Shown here piece by piece: positions 12,351-24,109 of a stretch of DNA of 64,000 nt. The stretch is taken from positions 3,024,842-3,088,841 of the forward strand of contig JASKMD010000027.1 of the NCBI GenBank assembly GCA_030144725.1, read 5' to 3'. The first letter of the stretch is position 1. The number at the start of each line of letters is the position of its first letter. Source of the DNA: Haematococcus lacustris (lineage: Eukaryota; Chlorophyta; Chlorophyceae; Chlamydomonadales; Haematococcaceae). A model generated the notes under the pieces. The model searched no databases, was not told the origin of the DNA, and worked only from the letters and a program-made list of their open reading frames with translations. Made by a program: the position numbers and the translations under genes.

Positions 12351-15300
12351 CTAGCTGCGGCTGAGGCTGTGCGCTGGCACAAAGAACATACGGCCGTAGC
12401 CCTCCCCATCCTCAAAGCTGGTCACAAAGACTGTGAAGATCTTGGTGGCATCAAACATATACCAATGCTCATCTCCATAGCCCTGGTGCATGCTGCCCAT
12501 GGCTGACCGCTGCGGGCGGTCCTCAACAGGTGGAAGGGGGTCAGCCTGCCGCTGTGATGCACCGGCTGCAAGCCTCTGGGACTTCCTGGTGCCACCTGTG
12601 CTGGCTGCCTCCGCTGCTGCCTGCTCCACCCCACGCTTTGCTGACCTGTGCTGCTGTGGCCCACCTATACCGCTGGGCCCAGCACCCCCATCTGCATCTC
12701 CGTCACCTGGTGGCTCTCCCCCCCCTTGACCTCCTGCGTTAGCCGCTGCTCCAGCTGCTGCTTGCTGTGGCCTGGGAACAGCCTGACCAGTTGCTGCCAA
12801 ACATGAGGGGTGGGATGTAGGGCGGGTCAAGTAGATGCGGCTGACTGCTAGGCGTAGGAACACCCCAGGCAGCTTGGGGTGCTCCAAACGAACCCAGAAC
12901 TGCACATGGCCAGCCCAAATGGCCCACTTGTCGTCTTCGAGCCTGAACGGGATGCTGACCCAGGTGTTGTTGCGGGTTGAGGGGCGTTTGTACACACTGC
13001 TGAACACAATGGTGCCATTGCAGTCTGCTCGCTGGTAGTACCGCACTGGATACAGGGGTGCAGCGACCCGTGGAGCCTCCTTGGCCTCCTCCTTTGCCTC
13101 CCTTGCATTTAGGGCCTCACCGAACACCTGCTTGACGTGCCATGGGCGCCATGGGGTGGCCTCGTCGCTTTTCTGCAGATCCTGGACTGCCTTCATGCAG
13201 CCCCTCATCATGGCACCCGGGCTGTTCTGCAGTGGGCACTCTGCACTGCCCGCTCCCAGCAGCAGGGCCTGCTGCCCTTCCTGTGTCAGCTCATCCTTCA
13301 GGCGGGCCTTGTAGTCCTGCTGTGCCTCCGGCTCAGCCCGGTCAAGCAGCCTCTTGCTGGCGTTATGCCCGGCCACCCGCATGGCAATGTGGGCATCCAG
13401 CTGGGCTCCAGGAATGCCGCTGGTGGTGATGGACTTCAAGTCATGCAGGTCACGCTCGATCCAGAGCTCGCCAAACAGGTATGTCCTGCCCACATTGCTC
13501 TCTTGCATGTACAGCCTGTGCACACCACAGCCATGATACCATGCTTAGCATGGTGTGCCTGCAGATGCATGCATTGTTGATTGGTAAGGTTGGCCTGCAT
13601 GGTTCTGCTAAACCTCTCACCTGCAGGCCGTTGTGTGGAGGTTAGGGCAGACTTGGTCAGTAGGCACAGACAGCTTGTCCTTGTTGTCTCCATGCGCAGC
13701 TGGAAGCAGAGGATCACGGCGGCAGCGCTCCAACCTGGCTGCATAGGTCTTCAGATGTGCATAGCCTGCCGCCATCCCCTCAGGTGTGGCGCTGTTCTCC
13801 GAGCCTGAATTGGGCAGACAAATACACTAAGTTAGGTATGAGTTAGTCATCATGCAGTGGGACCGTGCCTGTAATAGTTGGTGTGTAAATTACCTGGTGT
13901 CAAGTAGTGCAGGCAAGCGCCCTCCAAGGCTGTCCACAACCCACGGTAGGGCTCTGGCAAAAGGTTGCCCCGCAACACGATGGGTGAGAAGTGCACATAC
14001 CAGTGCTTGTAGTCCTCCATGCGCCATCCACTGCATGATGACATGGGCATTGCAGCACCAGGGCAATCATAAGCGTGTCATGACATGCACCTTGCATTGT
14101 CATCATCCTTGCCATTCAGTTGTGATATGATTATGACATACTGCACAACATGATTATGGCTTACGTGCGGTTGGCAAGGTCTCCCAGGTCCCGTCCCAAG
14201 TCAGATGGGGATTGAATGGCTGCTCCACGCTTCAATATCTCACGCCTCACATCAATGTGAAGGCCATCTGCACTCATGAACCACTCCAGCTGGTGCTTGA
14301 GCAAGCCATACATGAAGCTGTGGTACACAGGCACCAGGTGGGCGAGCCGGGCGTCCAGGTGTTGCAGCAGCAGGGGCAGGAGGGGCTGGGCGTGGCAGCC
14401 CACCACCCTAGGTTCGCCTTGAGACCACCCATGGATGAAGGGGGCGCCACGGCTCATGATCTGCTCGTGGGTGAACTTCATGCGCACGTCATAGATGAGC
14501 ACATACTCCTGCAGACCGCCACCGCAAGCAAGGATGGTGTGTGCCTAGGGATCCTCGTGTCTGATTTCAATATCACATGCTGTCGAGTGTGTCAAGTGTT
14601 CCATACCTCCCGGTTGGAGCCTGGTAGGGTCTGCAGCGTAGGCGCGTCGTAGCCAAGGGGCGCCTTCTCTGTGGGGGGGTTGGGGGGCTTGCTGATGTTG
14701 CAGTTGTAGCACATCTTCAGGGCGCTGTGGCCCATGCCCCTGGTCAAAGTGGCTCTACATGCACACAATCACGCAATTCATTCCTCAATGGTTGTGATAT
14801 GTTTGTGGATGGTACATGGCTGGGTACAAGTTGTATAGGGATAGACTGGACTGGGAGGTGGTGGAATCATTTGTAGCTGCAAGCTGTTGGCCTTTGTCAC
14901 ACTCACGTGGCTGGGGTATCAGCGATCGATACCACTGGGACTCCATGGATGCGGACAGGCTCAACACGGGCGGGAGCCACACCATCAACACCTGGGCCTG
15001 GGTGTGGCTCCACTATCACACCCAGGTCACCCGGGCCCTCGATGTGCTTGCTGACTTCCTGGCAGATGGCTTTCATGTAGCCTGTCAGGTGAGACTGGTG
15101 CTTTCCTCCGTTGATGACGGCCAGCACTGAGCTGCACGCCCGCTTGCCGCACACCTCAGCCGGCACATCCAGCAGCCTCAACAGAATCACACCCACTGAC
15201 CAGGTGCCGTTCTTGCCCATGGTCATCCAGTCAACCCCAATCATGAAGTGGGCTGTGTTGGGGGAGGTGGCCACAACCTCTGGTAGCTTGGGCTGCATCT

Positions 15301-17084
15301 CTCGCCATGCAGGGCCTGCCAAACAACAACATCATGACATTATGCATGCCTCTGTTCTAATCACCTGGCTATGCGGTCAATTCTATGCCAAGGTCAACCC
15401 ATGCCTACTCACTTGCCCGGAAAGAGCCAGCAGGTGGGTCCACGCCCCGAGCTCGCCTGAACCAGGTCATCACGTCCTTGCGCTCCATGATGTTCTTCAC
15501 CACTGTGTCCCAGCCAAACAGAGACATGCTCCACCTGGGCTTCAAGGTGATCTCCTGTGGGCTCCCTGTAACCAAGCAAGGGGCAGCATACAACCCATGT
15601 ATACCTGTACAAGTGTCAATAGAGCTTCACCATGCCCATGTAGATATGTTTCACCTTTTTTCTTGTTCACATGGAAGCGAGGCGTCTCACAGTAGTCGCA
15701 CTTGTCATCCTGGTGGGCGAGCCACTCAGACCTATGCATGCATGCACATGAAGGCAACCTTGACCCCAACAAACACCATGTGTAATGCGCCATGCATGCA
15801 TTGCCTAATCCACACCCTTTCCCCTGATCCCACCGTCGTATCTTCGGGTAGGTGAAGCCTGGGCAGTACTTGTTGTTGGCCTTGTTGTCCTTGCCCGCGT
15901 TGCACACATGCACCTCGTACTCATTTGCGTGCTGGACGCCCTGCAAACTCATCAGCTGGTAGAAGCTGGTGATGAGGTTGAGATCAGGCTGGTTTGCAAG
16001 TAGCGCACGGATCAGCTTCAACACCCCCTTCATCTGCTCCTTGGTCAGCCTCATGTCCAAAAGCTGGCTCAGCCTGTCCATCAAGTCCTTGCCTGTCAAG
16101 GGGCAGTTCCTGTAATGGCATGCACAATGACAAGCAACTACTATATTGAACAGCTCACTGCTTGTGATACTAATATCTGTTATTTCTAAGTACCTGAACA
16201 CGGGTTGGTGAAGGTTGGCATCAAGCTTGAACACCTTGCTTCGACGTGCCCTGGCGCCATCCCCCCCTCCTTCATCCCCCTCTGGACCCCCCGGAGCTCC
16301 TGGACCTCCTGGACCTCCTGGACCTCCTGGACCTCCTGGACCTCCTGGACCCCCGGGACCTCCTGGATACCCTTCCCCTTCCTCATCACTGTCTTCACTC
16401 CCACTGTCATCACTACCACCTCCGTCCCCTCCTCCGTCGACTCCTCCCCTTCCTCCTACACCCCCCTCTTCTCTGTCTCCGCGCTGTCCCCCCCTGTTGT
16501 CCTCCTCTCCCCTCCCACGCTGTTCGTCCCCTCCTCCCTGTCCCCTCCATGCACCCTCTGGAATCCTGGCACCCTCTTGTCCCGCTGAGGCTCCCTGATC
16601 CCTGCCTCCTTGCCCGTCCTCAGCCACCCCTCCTCCATCTCCTTGCCCGTCCTCATCCACCCCTCCTCCATCTCCACAGCTCCCCTGCACACATGTCGTC
16701 ACAACATGCGGACAACATGTGGCCTGCGGCGCAAATTGTCCGCGATGAGGTGCACGCATTAGCTGCCTCATGCGCACATGTACGTCAGCCCGTACTAACT
16801 AAATGCAAGCGACATCTTACTGTCGACTCTTGCGATGTGTGTTGCTGAGCGTTTGGGGACTGGGCTTTCGCCTTAGCCTGCCTCTCCGCCCAAGCCTTCG
16901 CGCCTTCAGCCCCCACGAACTGGTGATGGCGCTTGGAACAGTGAGTGCGCATTCCTCTTTTGCTGCCTGATTCTCCGCACACTAGGCATTGAAAGGCTGT
17001 CTTCACCATGATTGCCTGTGTCTTGGGAAGCCTGGAGAGTAAATGGTCGCATTGTGTCCGGCCATCGCGGCCCGCGTTGGCCAT
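12351..17084 (-). CDS. CACTA-like Tnp2/DUF4218-type transposase, 11 exons
   Basis: Model, minus strand: 17084-16821, 16684-16194, 16109-15834, 15731-15655, 15565-15413, 15315-14907, 14754-14607, 14508-14165, 14030-13894, 13804-13621, 13515-12351. Phases agree and give 1,215 aa. A C2H2-like finger (Cys33, Cys36, His48, His53) is followed by a Gly/Asp-rich and collagen-like GGP stretch (~90-240). Then come an EVHVCNA...DKCDYCETPRF segment recalling the CACTA zinc motif, an RNase-H-like block around FMIGVDWMTM (~430-530) and an MCYNCN knuckle. A YKHWYVHFSPIVLRG-LP segment and CPNLHTTAC...LFGELWIER resemble DUF4218. The tail is Gln/Gly/Pro-rich. The exact catalytic acidic residues were not assigned. 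The start is the first ATG conserved in the W copy; the frame is open 43 codons upstream without ATG. It is divergent from the TNPA-like gene. Family identification is from remembered motif patterns; other Tnp2-like superfamilies remain possible. Confidence 0.7.
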
Positions 17085-17234
17085 CGCGGCCCGCTCTCTG
17101 TGTACCCACCCGGCGTCGCTTGGTGGCCGACAAAGTGACTTTTGGTTAACTGTGGCGTGGACTCGAATTTTGTGAGTAAGCACCGCTACATCGTATTGTG
17201 GCCGTCTTGCCAACCCGCAACAACAGCCTTAAAA
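17085..17234. promoter_or_regulatory. Shared 150-bp region between divergent transposase and TNPA-like genes
   Basis: Only 150 bp separate the two start codons. The same interval is strongly conserved in W (56755-56903), including CTTACTCACAAAATTC and AAAAGTCACTTTGTCGGCC. It is therefore the likely bidirectional promoter and 5' leader. No canonical TATA box is visible. Confidence 0.55.
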
Positions 17235-20200
17235 ATGTACCGCAACACGGTCGCCAACAAGCCCATCGTCTCTAAGCCCACCGCCAAGAAGGTATAGTAA
17301 CACCTGTATCAATACCGCCTGCCTGCCGCGATGCCTTACCGTGCCAGGCACCTTCATGCGTGCATTAACTCCATGAACTATCGTTGCTGCAGGTTAAGGC
17401 TGCAGCCCCTCGCACATCTGACTCTGGGCACGAGTCCGATGAATTGCCTTTGGCCCAGCGACCAGTTGATGAAGGGGAGGGGGTGGGAGAGGAGGAGGAG
17501 GTGGAGGATGAGGGGGAGGGGGAGGAGGATGAGGGGGAGGGGGAGGAGGAGGAGGGGGAGGAGGAGGAGGGGGCGGAGGAGGAGGAGATGGAGGGGGAGG
17601 AGGAGGAGGAGGAGGACGAGAAGCAGAAGCAGGGGCCCGCCAAGAAACGGTCGCGCAAAGGAGGGAAGCAGGTCCCTGATGAGTTCAGCAAGATCGTCTA
17701 TGCGCGGGTGAGCATGGTGTTGCGTGCCTATGTTGCCTGATTTGCTGGTGTCACGTTGCCTGTGGTTACGTTGCCATGTGATGCCATGTGATGTGTAGCG
17801 ACCATGTGTCACGTTGCCATGTGTCACGTTGCCATGTGTTGCCATGTGTCACGTTGCCATGTGATGTGTAGCGACCATGTGATTGCAGTTCAGACATCAT
17901 GCACCCAACGCCGACAAGCCCTTCAGCGTGTTGGGCAAATATGAGGTTAGTGTAGTGTTTACACAACAATTGACAATAGCCTTAAGTCATTACTGCCCAT
18001 GTCACCTTGGTTATCTATACCCAATGCATCCTTGCAGAAAGATGCCGTCAGTCTCTGGGGCAAGTTCGCCCCCAAATACATCCGGATGTGGTGCCCGCGT
18101 TCTGTGGGCCAGGTGATTGTGCAATGAATGGTGTAGCCATGTAACCAACCTAATTTGCTCTCTGATGTGAATGTTAGTGAAACAGTCTTGGTGTGTGTTG
18201 TGCAGTACACCATCCCCGGCTGTGTACCAGGGGAATACCCCAAACTGGGCAGCAACTCGGTGGAGGCCAGGTGGAATGTCCCCATGCGGGCAATCATCGG
18301 CCTCGTATGGAAGGAATTCACCAAGGCCAACCCAGCCTACCTGGCTTTGCTGAGCTACTGGATGTTGCTGGCGGCATTCAAAAAGTGGGTTGCATGCATC
18401 CAACCATCATGCACCCATAGCATGCAACCCATAGCATGCATCCAACCATCATGCACCCATAGCATGCAACCCATAGCATGCATCCAACCATCATGCACCC
18501 ATAGCATGCAACCCATAGCATGCATCCACCCATCATGCACCCATAGCATGCATCCACCCATCATGCACCCATAGCATGCAACCCACTGTGTCATTAGTAT
18601 AGGTCCTCATCATCGGCCTGGTACCCTTGAACGTGTAGGTCATACGATTGGGTCAGACGTCCGACCACTCCTAAGCAGCTGGCCCGTGTGCCGCGGACAC
18701 CTCGTAAGACAGCAGAGATCCAGAAGACAGATGAGGGGTGGGAGTTGAAGTTTGGACGCCGGTTGTTGGAAGCCAAGGCAGCAGCGGTGGCTGCAGGCAC
18801 CCCGTACAGCAATGACGATGTTGTGCCCACTGACATGGAGCCATTCCTGCCCTTAGCTGCTCAGCTGAAAGCAGCCTCAGGTGAGTGGAGCCAGAACCCT
18901 GTGGTGAGATGCCAGGACCCTGTGGTGAGATGCCTGGACCCTGTAGGCGTGCAGCAAGACCCTGTGGGGAGGTGCCAGAACCCTGTAGGCCAGAACCCTG
19001 TGGTGAGGTGCCAGGACCCTGTAGGTGTGCAGCTGGACCCTGTGGTGAGGTGCCAGAACCCTGTGGGTGTGCAGCAGGACCCTGTGGCGTGGTGCCAGGA
19101 CCCTGTAGGTGTGCAACAGGACCCTGTGGTGAGGGGCCAGAACCCTGTGGGACTAACCCATGACATTGCGTGCACCCCTGATCGCAGAGAACTGGAAGAA
19201 ACCAGACAAGACGCCAGAAGGCAAGCACCCTGAAGCTGCCAAGGCCTGGAAAGCAATGTCCCAGACATTCTATGACCAGTTTGACGAGGTGGCCCTGGAC
19301 CTAGCAAGGTCTATCCCCGGCGGCAGCAATGCAGACCCGGTGAGTATCTCGTTACAATGCTGGTAGAGGTATGTGATTTTACATGTTGGCCGAGTATGTG
19401 TGCTGTGCTTGATGCTGGCAGGTGGCGGCGGAGGCGCAGGCCAAGACGCTGCTGTTGGAGGCATGCACCCAGGACCAATCCTGGTGGAAGGCAAGTAGCT
19501 GACATCTTACGAGCATACCCTACCATTCCCTACCATACCATATCCCATGCCATACCTTCCAAGCTTCATATTGCCACCTTGTTGTGTGCAGTTGACGACC
19601 CAGACCCGGCTTGTGGAGTGCAAGGCGAAGCTGTTGCTGGAGCTGCAGGATGCCAGCAGTGCAGGGCAGCAGGCAGGCCCAGCTTCACCCCCTCGCCGAG
19701 GGGGCAAGGCAGCTGCCAAGGCAGCTCACACCACACCAGCTGCAGCCAAGCGTAAGGCTCTGGGAGGCGGGGGTGCCAAGAAGAGGCCTGCAGGCCGAGA
19801 AGCAGGGGCAGAGGTAGAGGAGCTCGCCGCTGCGCTAATGACAGGCTTGGCAGCAGGGGCAGCAGAGGCGGCAGAGGCAGCAGCAGGGGCAGCAGGGGCG
19901 GCAGGGGCAGCAGCAGGGGCAGTAGGGGCAGGGGCAGGGGCAGGGGTAGGGGCAGGGGCAGGGGTAGGGGCAGGGGCAGGGGCAGGGGCAAAGGCAGGGG
20001 CAAAGGCAGGGGCAAAGGCAGGGGCAAAGGCAGGGGCAAATGCAGGGGCAAAGGCAAGGGGTAGACGCAGTGGTGGCGCAGTGGTGGCAGCAGGGGCAGT
20101 GGGGGCAGCAGCAGCTGTGGCAGGGGCAGCAGGGGCAGCAGGGGCTGTGGCAGGGGCAGGGCCAGTGGCACCCGCCACAGCAGGGGCAGAGGCAGGGGCA

Positions 20201-20332
20201 GGGCCAGTGGCCCCCGGCACAGCAGGGGCAGAGGCAGGGGCAGGGGCAGTAGCAGAGGCAGTGGCAGCAGCAGAAGCAGATACAGATGCAGCAGTGGCAG
20301 CAGCAGCAGCACGCAGTGACTTGTTTGATTGA
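17235..20332 (+). CDS. TNPA-like acidic/basic accessory protein of element Y, 9 exons
   Basis: Model: 17235-17291, 17393-17707, 17889-17945, 18038-18112, 18206-18384, 18639-18880, 19188-19339, 19422-19490, 19592-20332; phases agree and give 628 aa. After a short basic start it has SDSGHESDELPLAQRP and a long Glu/Asp tract (~45-100), then KKRSRKGGK, a likely nuclear localisation or DNA-contact signal. A conserved central part follows (KYIRMWCPRSVGQ, WKEFTKANPAYLALLSYW, ENWKKPDKTPEGKHPEAAKAW). The last exon is Lys/Ala-rich and ends in Ala-Gly repeats. The intron after 19490 uses a GC donor (GCAAGT). No enzyme motif is seen. By position beside the transposase it may be the second CACTA protein, which in plant Spm binds subterminal repeats; that role is inference. 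A decayed copy lies at 51970-56754. Confidence 0.65.
18385..18600. repeat. Intronic minisatellite, 42-43-bp unit
   Basis: About five copies of a unit containing GCATGCATCCAACCATCATG and CACCCATAGCATGCAACCCATA, in intron 5 of the TNPA-like gene. The W copy has a shorter version at 52785-52860. Confidence 0.8.
18890..19150. repeat. Subterminal-type CCCTGTGG/CCCTGTAGG repeats inside an intron
   Basis: Intron 6 of the TNPA-like gene consists of ACCCTGTGGTGAGGTGCCAG and related units. These are the same units that form the right subterminal array of Y (24110-25700). The W copy keeps them at 52020-52490. Confidence 0.8.
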
Positions 20333-20726
20333 TGAGATGCTAGATGTTCATGGTAGCATAGTCATGTCGTACATTGACAATGAAAATGAATGAGCCATGA
20401 ACAAGTCAGGGCACCAGGTGCAGGACACCAACTGGCGACATGGCAGTTCAAACCTTGCACGAGGTTTTGTGACCTAGCAAAGGGTTTCATAGACCTAGTG
20501 CAGGGTTTCATAGACCGTGTGCAAGGTTTCAGTGACCCCGTGTAAAGGGATCCAGGTGTCTAGATAGTGTTCACAAATACCCGAAGGAGGCATAACACGC
20601 GACAATACTGAATACTGGGTTGATGCAAGCAGTGCCTCAGGTTTGTAGTGATGTTGATCCCATGCCATTTGACTAGACATTCGAAAGTCCATTGAGGCCA
20701 CGCGCACACTAGCAAGGCTACACACA
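20333..20726. other. Intergenic spacer between TNPA-like and dioxygenase genes
   Basis: No exon is supported. At 20455-20545 there are four imperfect copies of CCTAGTGCAGGGTTTCATAGA; a related set lies in a dioxygenase intron (22568-22665). The palindromic TGCA core echoes the subterminal repeats. The region must contain the promoter of the dioxygenase gene, but no box is recognised. Confidence 0.5.
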
Positions 20727-23700
20727 ATGGCAGCAGCAGCAGACAATAAGGCATTGGAAGAAGTCGCCGTTGACATGATTAACTTCCTGGCGCGATGCGG
20801 CCCCCGCAACCAGGTAAACGCAAAATCTAGCCTAACACGCCACATCGGTAGCACAACACTAATCCAAGATGGCTACTTGCATGTAGGATGGGACAGGCCT
20901 GGCCAACATGAATGCCCCCTGGCGCGATGTGTGTTGTGGATTTTGCGTGGCCAAAACTGTTGTGCCCTATGATATGGCCACACAGAGTAAGACAGAGGCG
21001 ATAGTGGAAAAGTGAGTGCCCATGCACCCCAATGCTCATGAGGACGTGCCCAAGTGTGTGCCATGTTTGCAATACAGGACCTGGAAATTGGTTGCAACGA
21101 AGTACCCCCAACCAGGTTCCCCAAACAGGCTGAAGTGGGACAAGTACTTCGCCTACTTCAACGACCACTTCGAGGGCATACAAGAACCCAGTCCCCCTGA
21201 GGGGTTAAAGCCATTCGCTAGCTTGTGGATCATATACAAGACAGGTGATGAGTGGGCATGACTAACAAGTTGTCAGCAGGCCTTCAAGGTAGCCATGCCT
21301 TCATGTCACTATTAACTATCATGTGCAGATGCGAAGATGAAGAGTCAAGGAGACACAGATTATGTGTACCTATGTGAAGTGCAGGGCAGAAAGGATTGTG
21401 CTACTTTGACAGAGTTTGTGTTGAGCACTGAGCCCCCTACCCTTCCCTCTCCAGCCCCCTCCCCTGCCCCCCAGCCATCCCCAGCAGCAGGAGTGCAGCA
21501 GCTTCCTGCCCCCTCCCCTGCCCCCCAGCCATCCCCAGCAGCAGGAGTGCAGCAGCCCCCTGCCCCCTCCCCTGCCCCCCAGCCATCCCCAGCAGCAGGA
21601 GTGCAGCAGCTTCCTGCCCCCTCCCCTGCCCCCCAGCCATCCCCAGCAGCAGGAGTGCAGCAGCCCCCTGCCCCCTCCCCTGCCCCCCAGCCGTCCCCAG
21701 CAGCAGGAGTGCAGCAGCCCCCTGCCCCCTCCCCTGCCCCCCAGCCAGCCCCAGTAGCAGGTGTGCAGCAGCACCCAGCCCCAACCACTGTCCAACAGCC
21801 AGCCTCAGCAGGGGTTGTGCGACAGCCCCCCGCCACACCAACAGCGGGTGTACCTGGGTTGAAGGCCCCCACCACAGGCCTAGGAACTGCCCTGCCTGCA
21901 GGTGTGCCGCGGAGCCCTGCCCTCTCACCTGTCCTGCGGCGTGCACCAGCAGCACGTGTGCAACTCAGCCTTGCCCCCTCCATTCCCCTGTTGCCTACAC
22001 CAGCAGCAGGAGGGCAGCATCAGCACCATCCGCCAGTGCAGCCCCACCGCCAAACACGCGGAGGGCAGTGGCCACAGGTGGGCACCAGCACCCGGGCGAC
22101 AGGCACAGCACCAGGTGGGCAGCAGCACCAGCATCAGCAGCAGGACCAGCGACAGGTGACTGAAGAGGAGCAGCAGCAGCCTGGAGGGGAGGGTGCTGGT
22201 CCCTCATCATCCAAGAGGCCGAGGCCTGCCGAGGATCAGGTAGGATCACAACATTACAGCACATAGGAGCAAGACAGCATCATAAAGCATTGTGACAGTG
22301 GCTCAGATTCCCATTGCTTCATTTGCCATTGCAGGCCCTCATACAGTACCTGTTTCAGAAGGTGGACACCGTGCAGGACACAGTCAACAGATTGGAGGTG
22401 AGACCCAAGCTGCCAAAGAGGCATAACAGCATTTCCAACTTGTAAACGACCACACTGAATGTAGGATGAGCTGGTGGGCAGAAGGAGGCTCCACGTGTTG
22501 GCAAACACAGCCCTGACTGGAAGTGGCCAGTCAGGAGAGCAGGTGATCAGCTACAAACAGCCTACAACAGGTTTAAACCTTGTGCAAGGTTTCGTTGACC
22601 TTGTGCAGGGTTTCAGCTACGTGGTGCAGGGTTTCATTAACCTAGTGCACGGTTTAACTGACTCCGGCTGTGGCTCAGTAGGATATGTGTGGATTGTGTT
22701 TGCAGGCAAGCACAGGAGGCACCCTGCTGCATGGAGGAGCACTGCGGTTTCCCAAGAATACACAGGTACGAGTGGCATAAAAACCTGATATGGATCCATA
22801 GTGACGGGTACTTGTGAGCATGTCGTGCATTGCTACCTTGCACGCAGGGAATGATGTATCAGCTGCCCACCTTGCTGCCATACACAGGGGATGTCTACCA
22901 GCCTCATGAGCTAGAGCAGTGTCGCCGAGCAGCTCTAGCTAATGGCCTGACCATCTTCCAGCTGCCCCAGCTAGCCATAGATATGGCAGCGGTGGTTGCG
23001 GCCAGCATCTTGATCACCAGGGTCTATAACCACATGGTGTTCAGCTCGGTCAATGCCAACAGCAAGACACAGTATGGCACTGGCCAGAGGGTGCAGGTGG
23101 TGTTGGCCAAGTCGGACAAGAACAGCAGTGGCGACCTAGACACCACCCTAACGCTGTTGACAGACAAGTACAACGCGGCTGTGTACAGCGCGCTGACAGC
23201 AGAGAAGAAGAAGGAGGTAAGAGACAGATAGATTAAAGTGTGCAGCAGATGACACAAGCCACAACAGTAGTACATAGCCATTGCTGCAGAAGCATTTCCT
23301 AACTTACCAAGAGTCAGGGTTGCATGAAGCACAATAGACAGCACTCTGGGTGTGTTTGCAGGTGGATGAGGCCAAGAAGGTGTTGGCCTTGTACCTCACT
23401 CTCCTGCAGCCGGTGCTGAGGCAGCTGCTGGGCCGCCCCCTGAACGCCCTAGCAACCATCATCACTGACCCCACCTGGCAGCGTCGCCTGAACAGGACGG
23501 GGAAGATGGTGACTACACTGGCCGAGCAGCTGGCTCAGGCCCAGGCTCCCCACACCGACTTCCTCCCTGTTGGCCCAGGGATGGATGACGGCCTGGTGTT
23601 CCTGCTGGCTCTCCAGGACTTCCCTCTGGTTGCCTACATGGGCAGCCACAAACTGTCCCAGTTGGCTGCAGCCCATTGCTGCCGGACGGCTGATGGTAAA

Positions 23701-24060
23701 AAGCAAGTGGTGGAAGTGGAGGACATGGACGCCCTGGCCCTGACCTTGCCACATCAACTGGGCACAGAGGTACTGGTGAAAGCAGGGCAGCTGGTGTTGT
23801 TCCGAGGCAACACAGTACATGCTGGCAACGTGGGGGTGGCAGGCTCATGCTGCGCCAGGCTGTATGGCTTTGGCCGGCCAGACACGGTGGCTGACAACAC
23901 CACCATGAACACCTCTGAGCTAGGGGACTTGTACCATGGGTTGTTTCAGCCCATCCAGGATGAGGGCATTGGGCCCAAGATGGCAGACTGGAACAGGCGC
24001 GGCATGGCAGGCCAGTGGGTCAGAATCTCACAGCCATACAGGCCTGATCAGCGTATTTAA
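20727..24060 (+). CDS. 2-oxoglutarate/Fe(II) dioxygenase-like protein of element Y, 9 exons
   Basis: Model: 20727-20813, 20986-21011 (26-nt exon), 21078-21244, 21329-22239, 22335-22397, 22465-22542, 22706-22765, 22848-23216, 23362-24060; phases agree and give 819 aa. The N-terminal ~130 residues are of unknown type (KWDKYFAYFNDHFEG, WIIYKTG). Then come Pro/Ala/Gln repeats (~145-390), a short coiled coil (~400-435) and the catalytic-like domain (~465-819). Seen there: HTD (His651, Asp653), GSHKLSQL, VKAGQLVLFRGNTVHAGNVG with distal His740, and Arg753 in RLYGF. This spacing fits a double-stranded beta-helix dioxygenase with HxD...H metal and Arg 2OG ligands, closest in style to PhyH-like enzymes. 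The Z gene ends in the same domain (shared Y-x-TGQR-x-Q, GSH, TVHAG, R-x-LYG). Substrate is unknown; nucleic-acid base or histone oxidation would suit an anti-silencing role, but that is inference. Confidence 0.7.
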
Positions 24061-24109
24061 ACGATTGACAATGCATGGACAGCATTGGCTGGGGTTGGGC
24101 TACAGCAGA

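Noticed and set aside
16205..16848. Collagen-like Gly-Pro-Pro frame on the plus strand
   Set aside because: Complement of the GGP-rich exon of the minus-strand transposase, whose splice phases are consistent.
12351..17084. Assignment of the transposase to the KDZ superfamily
   Set aside because: The zinc, knuckle and DUF4218-like segments and CACTC ends fit CACTA/EnSpm better; KDZ signature motifs were not seen.
17085..17213. Extension of the transposase by 43 codons upstream of the chosen ATG
   Set aside because: The frame is open in Y and W but begins without ATG and overlaps the divergent promoter; conservation there is explained at DNA level.
22848..24060. Assignment of the dioxygenase to TET/JBP
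   Set aside because: TVHAG/GSH pattern and linear order fit PhyH-like enzymes better; TET/JBP hallmark arrangement was not recognised. A structural search is needed to decide.
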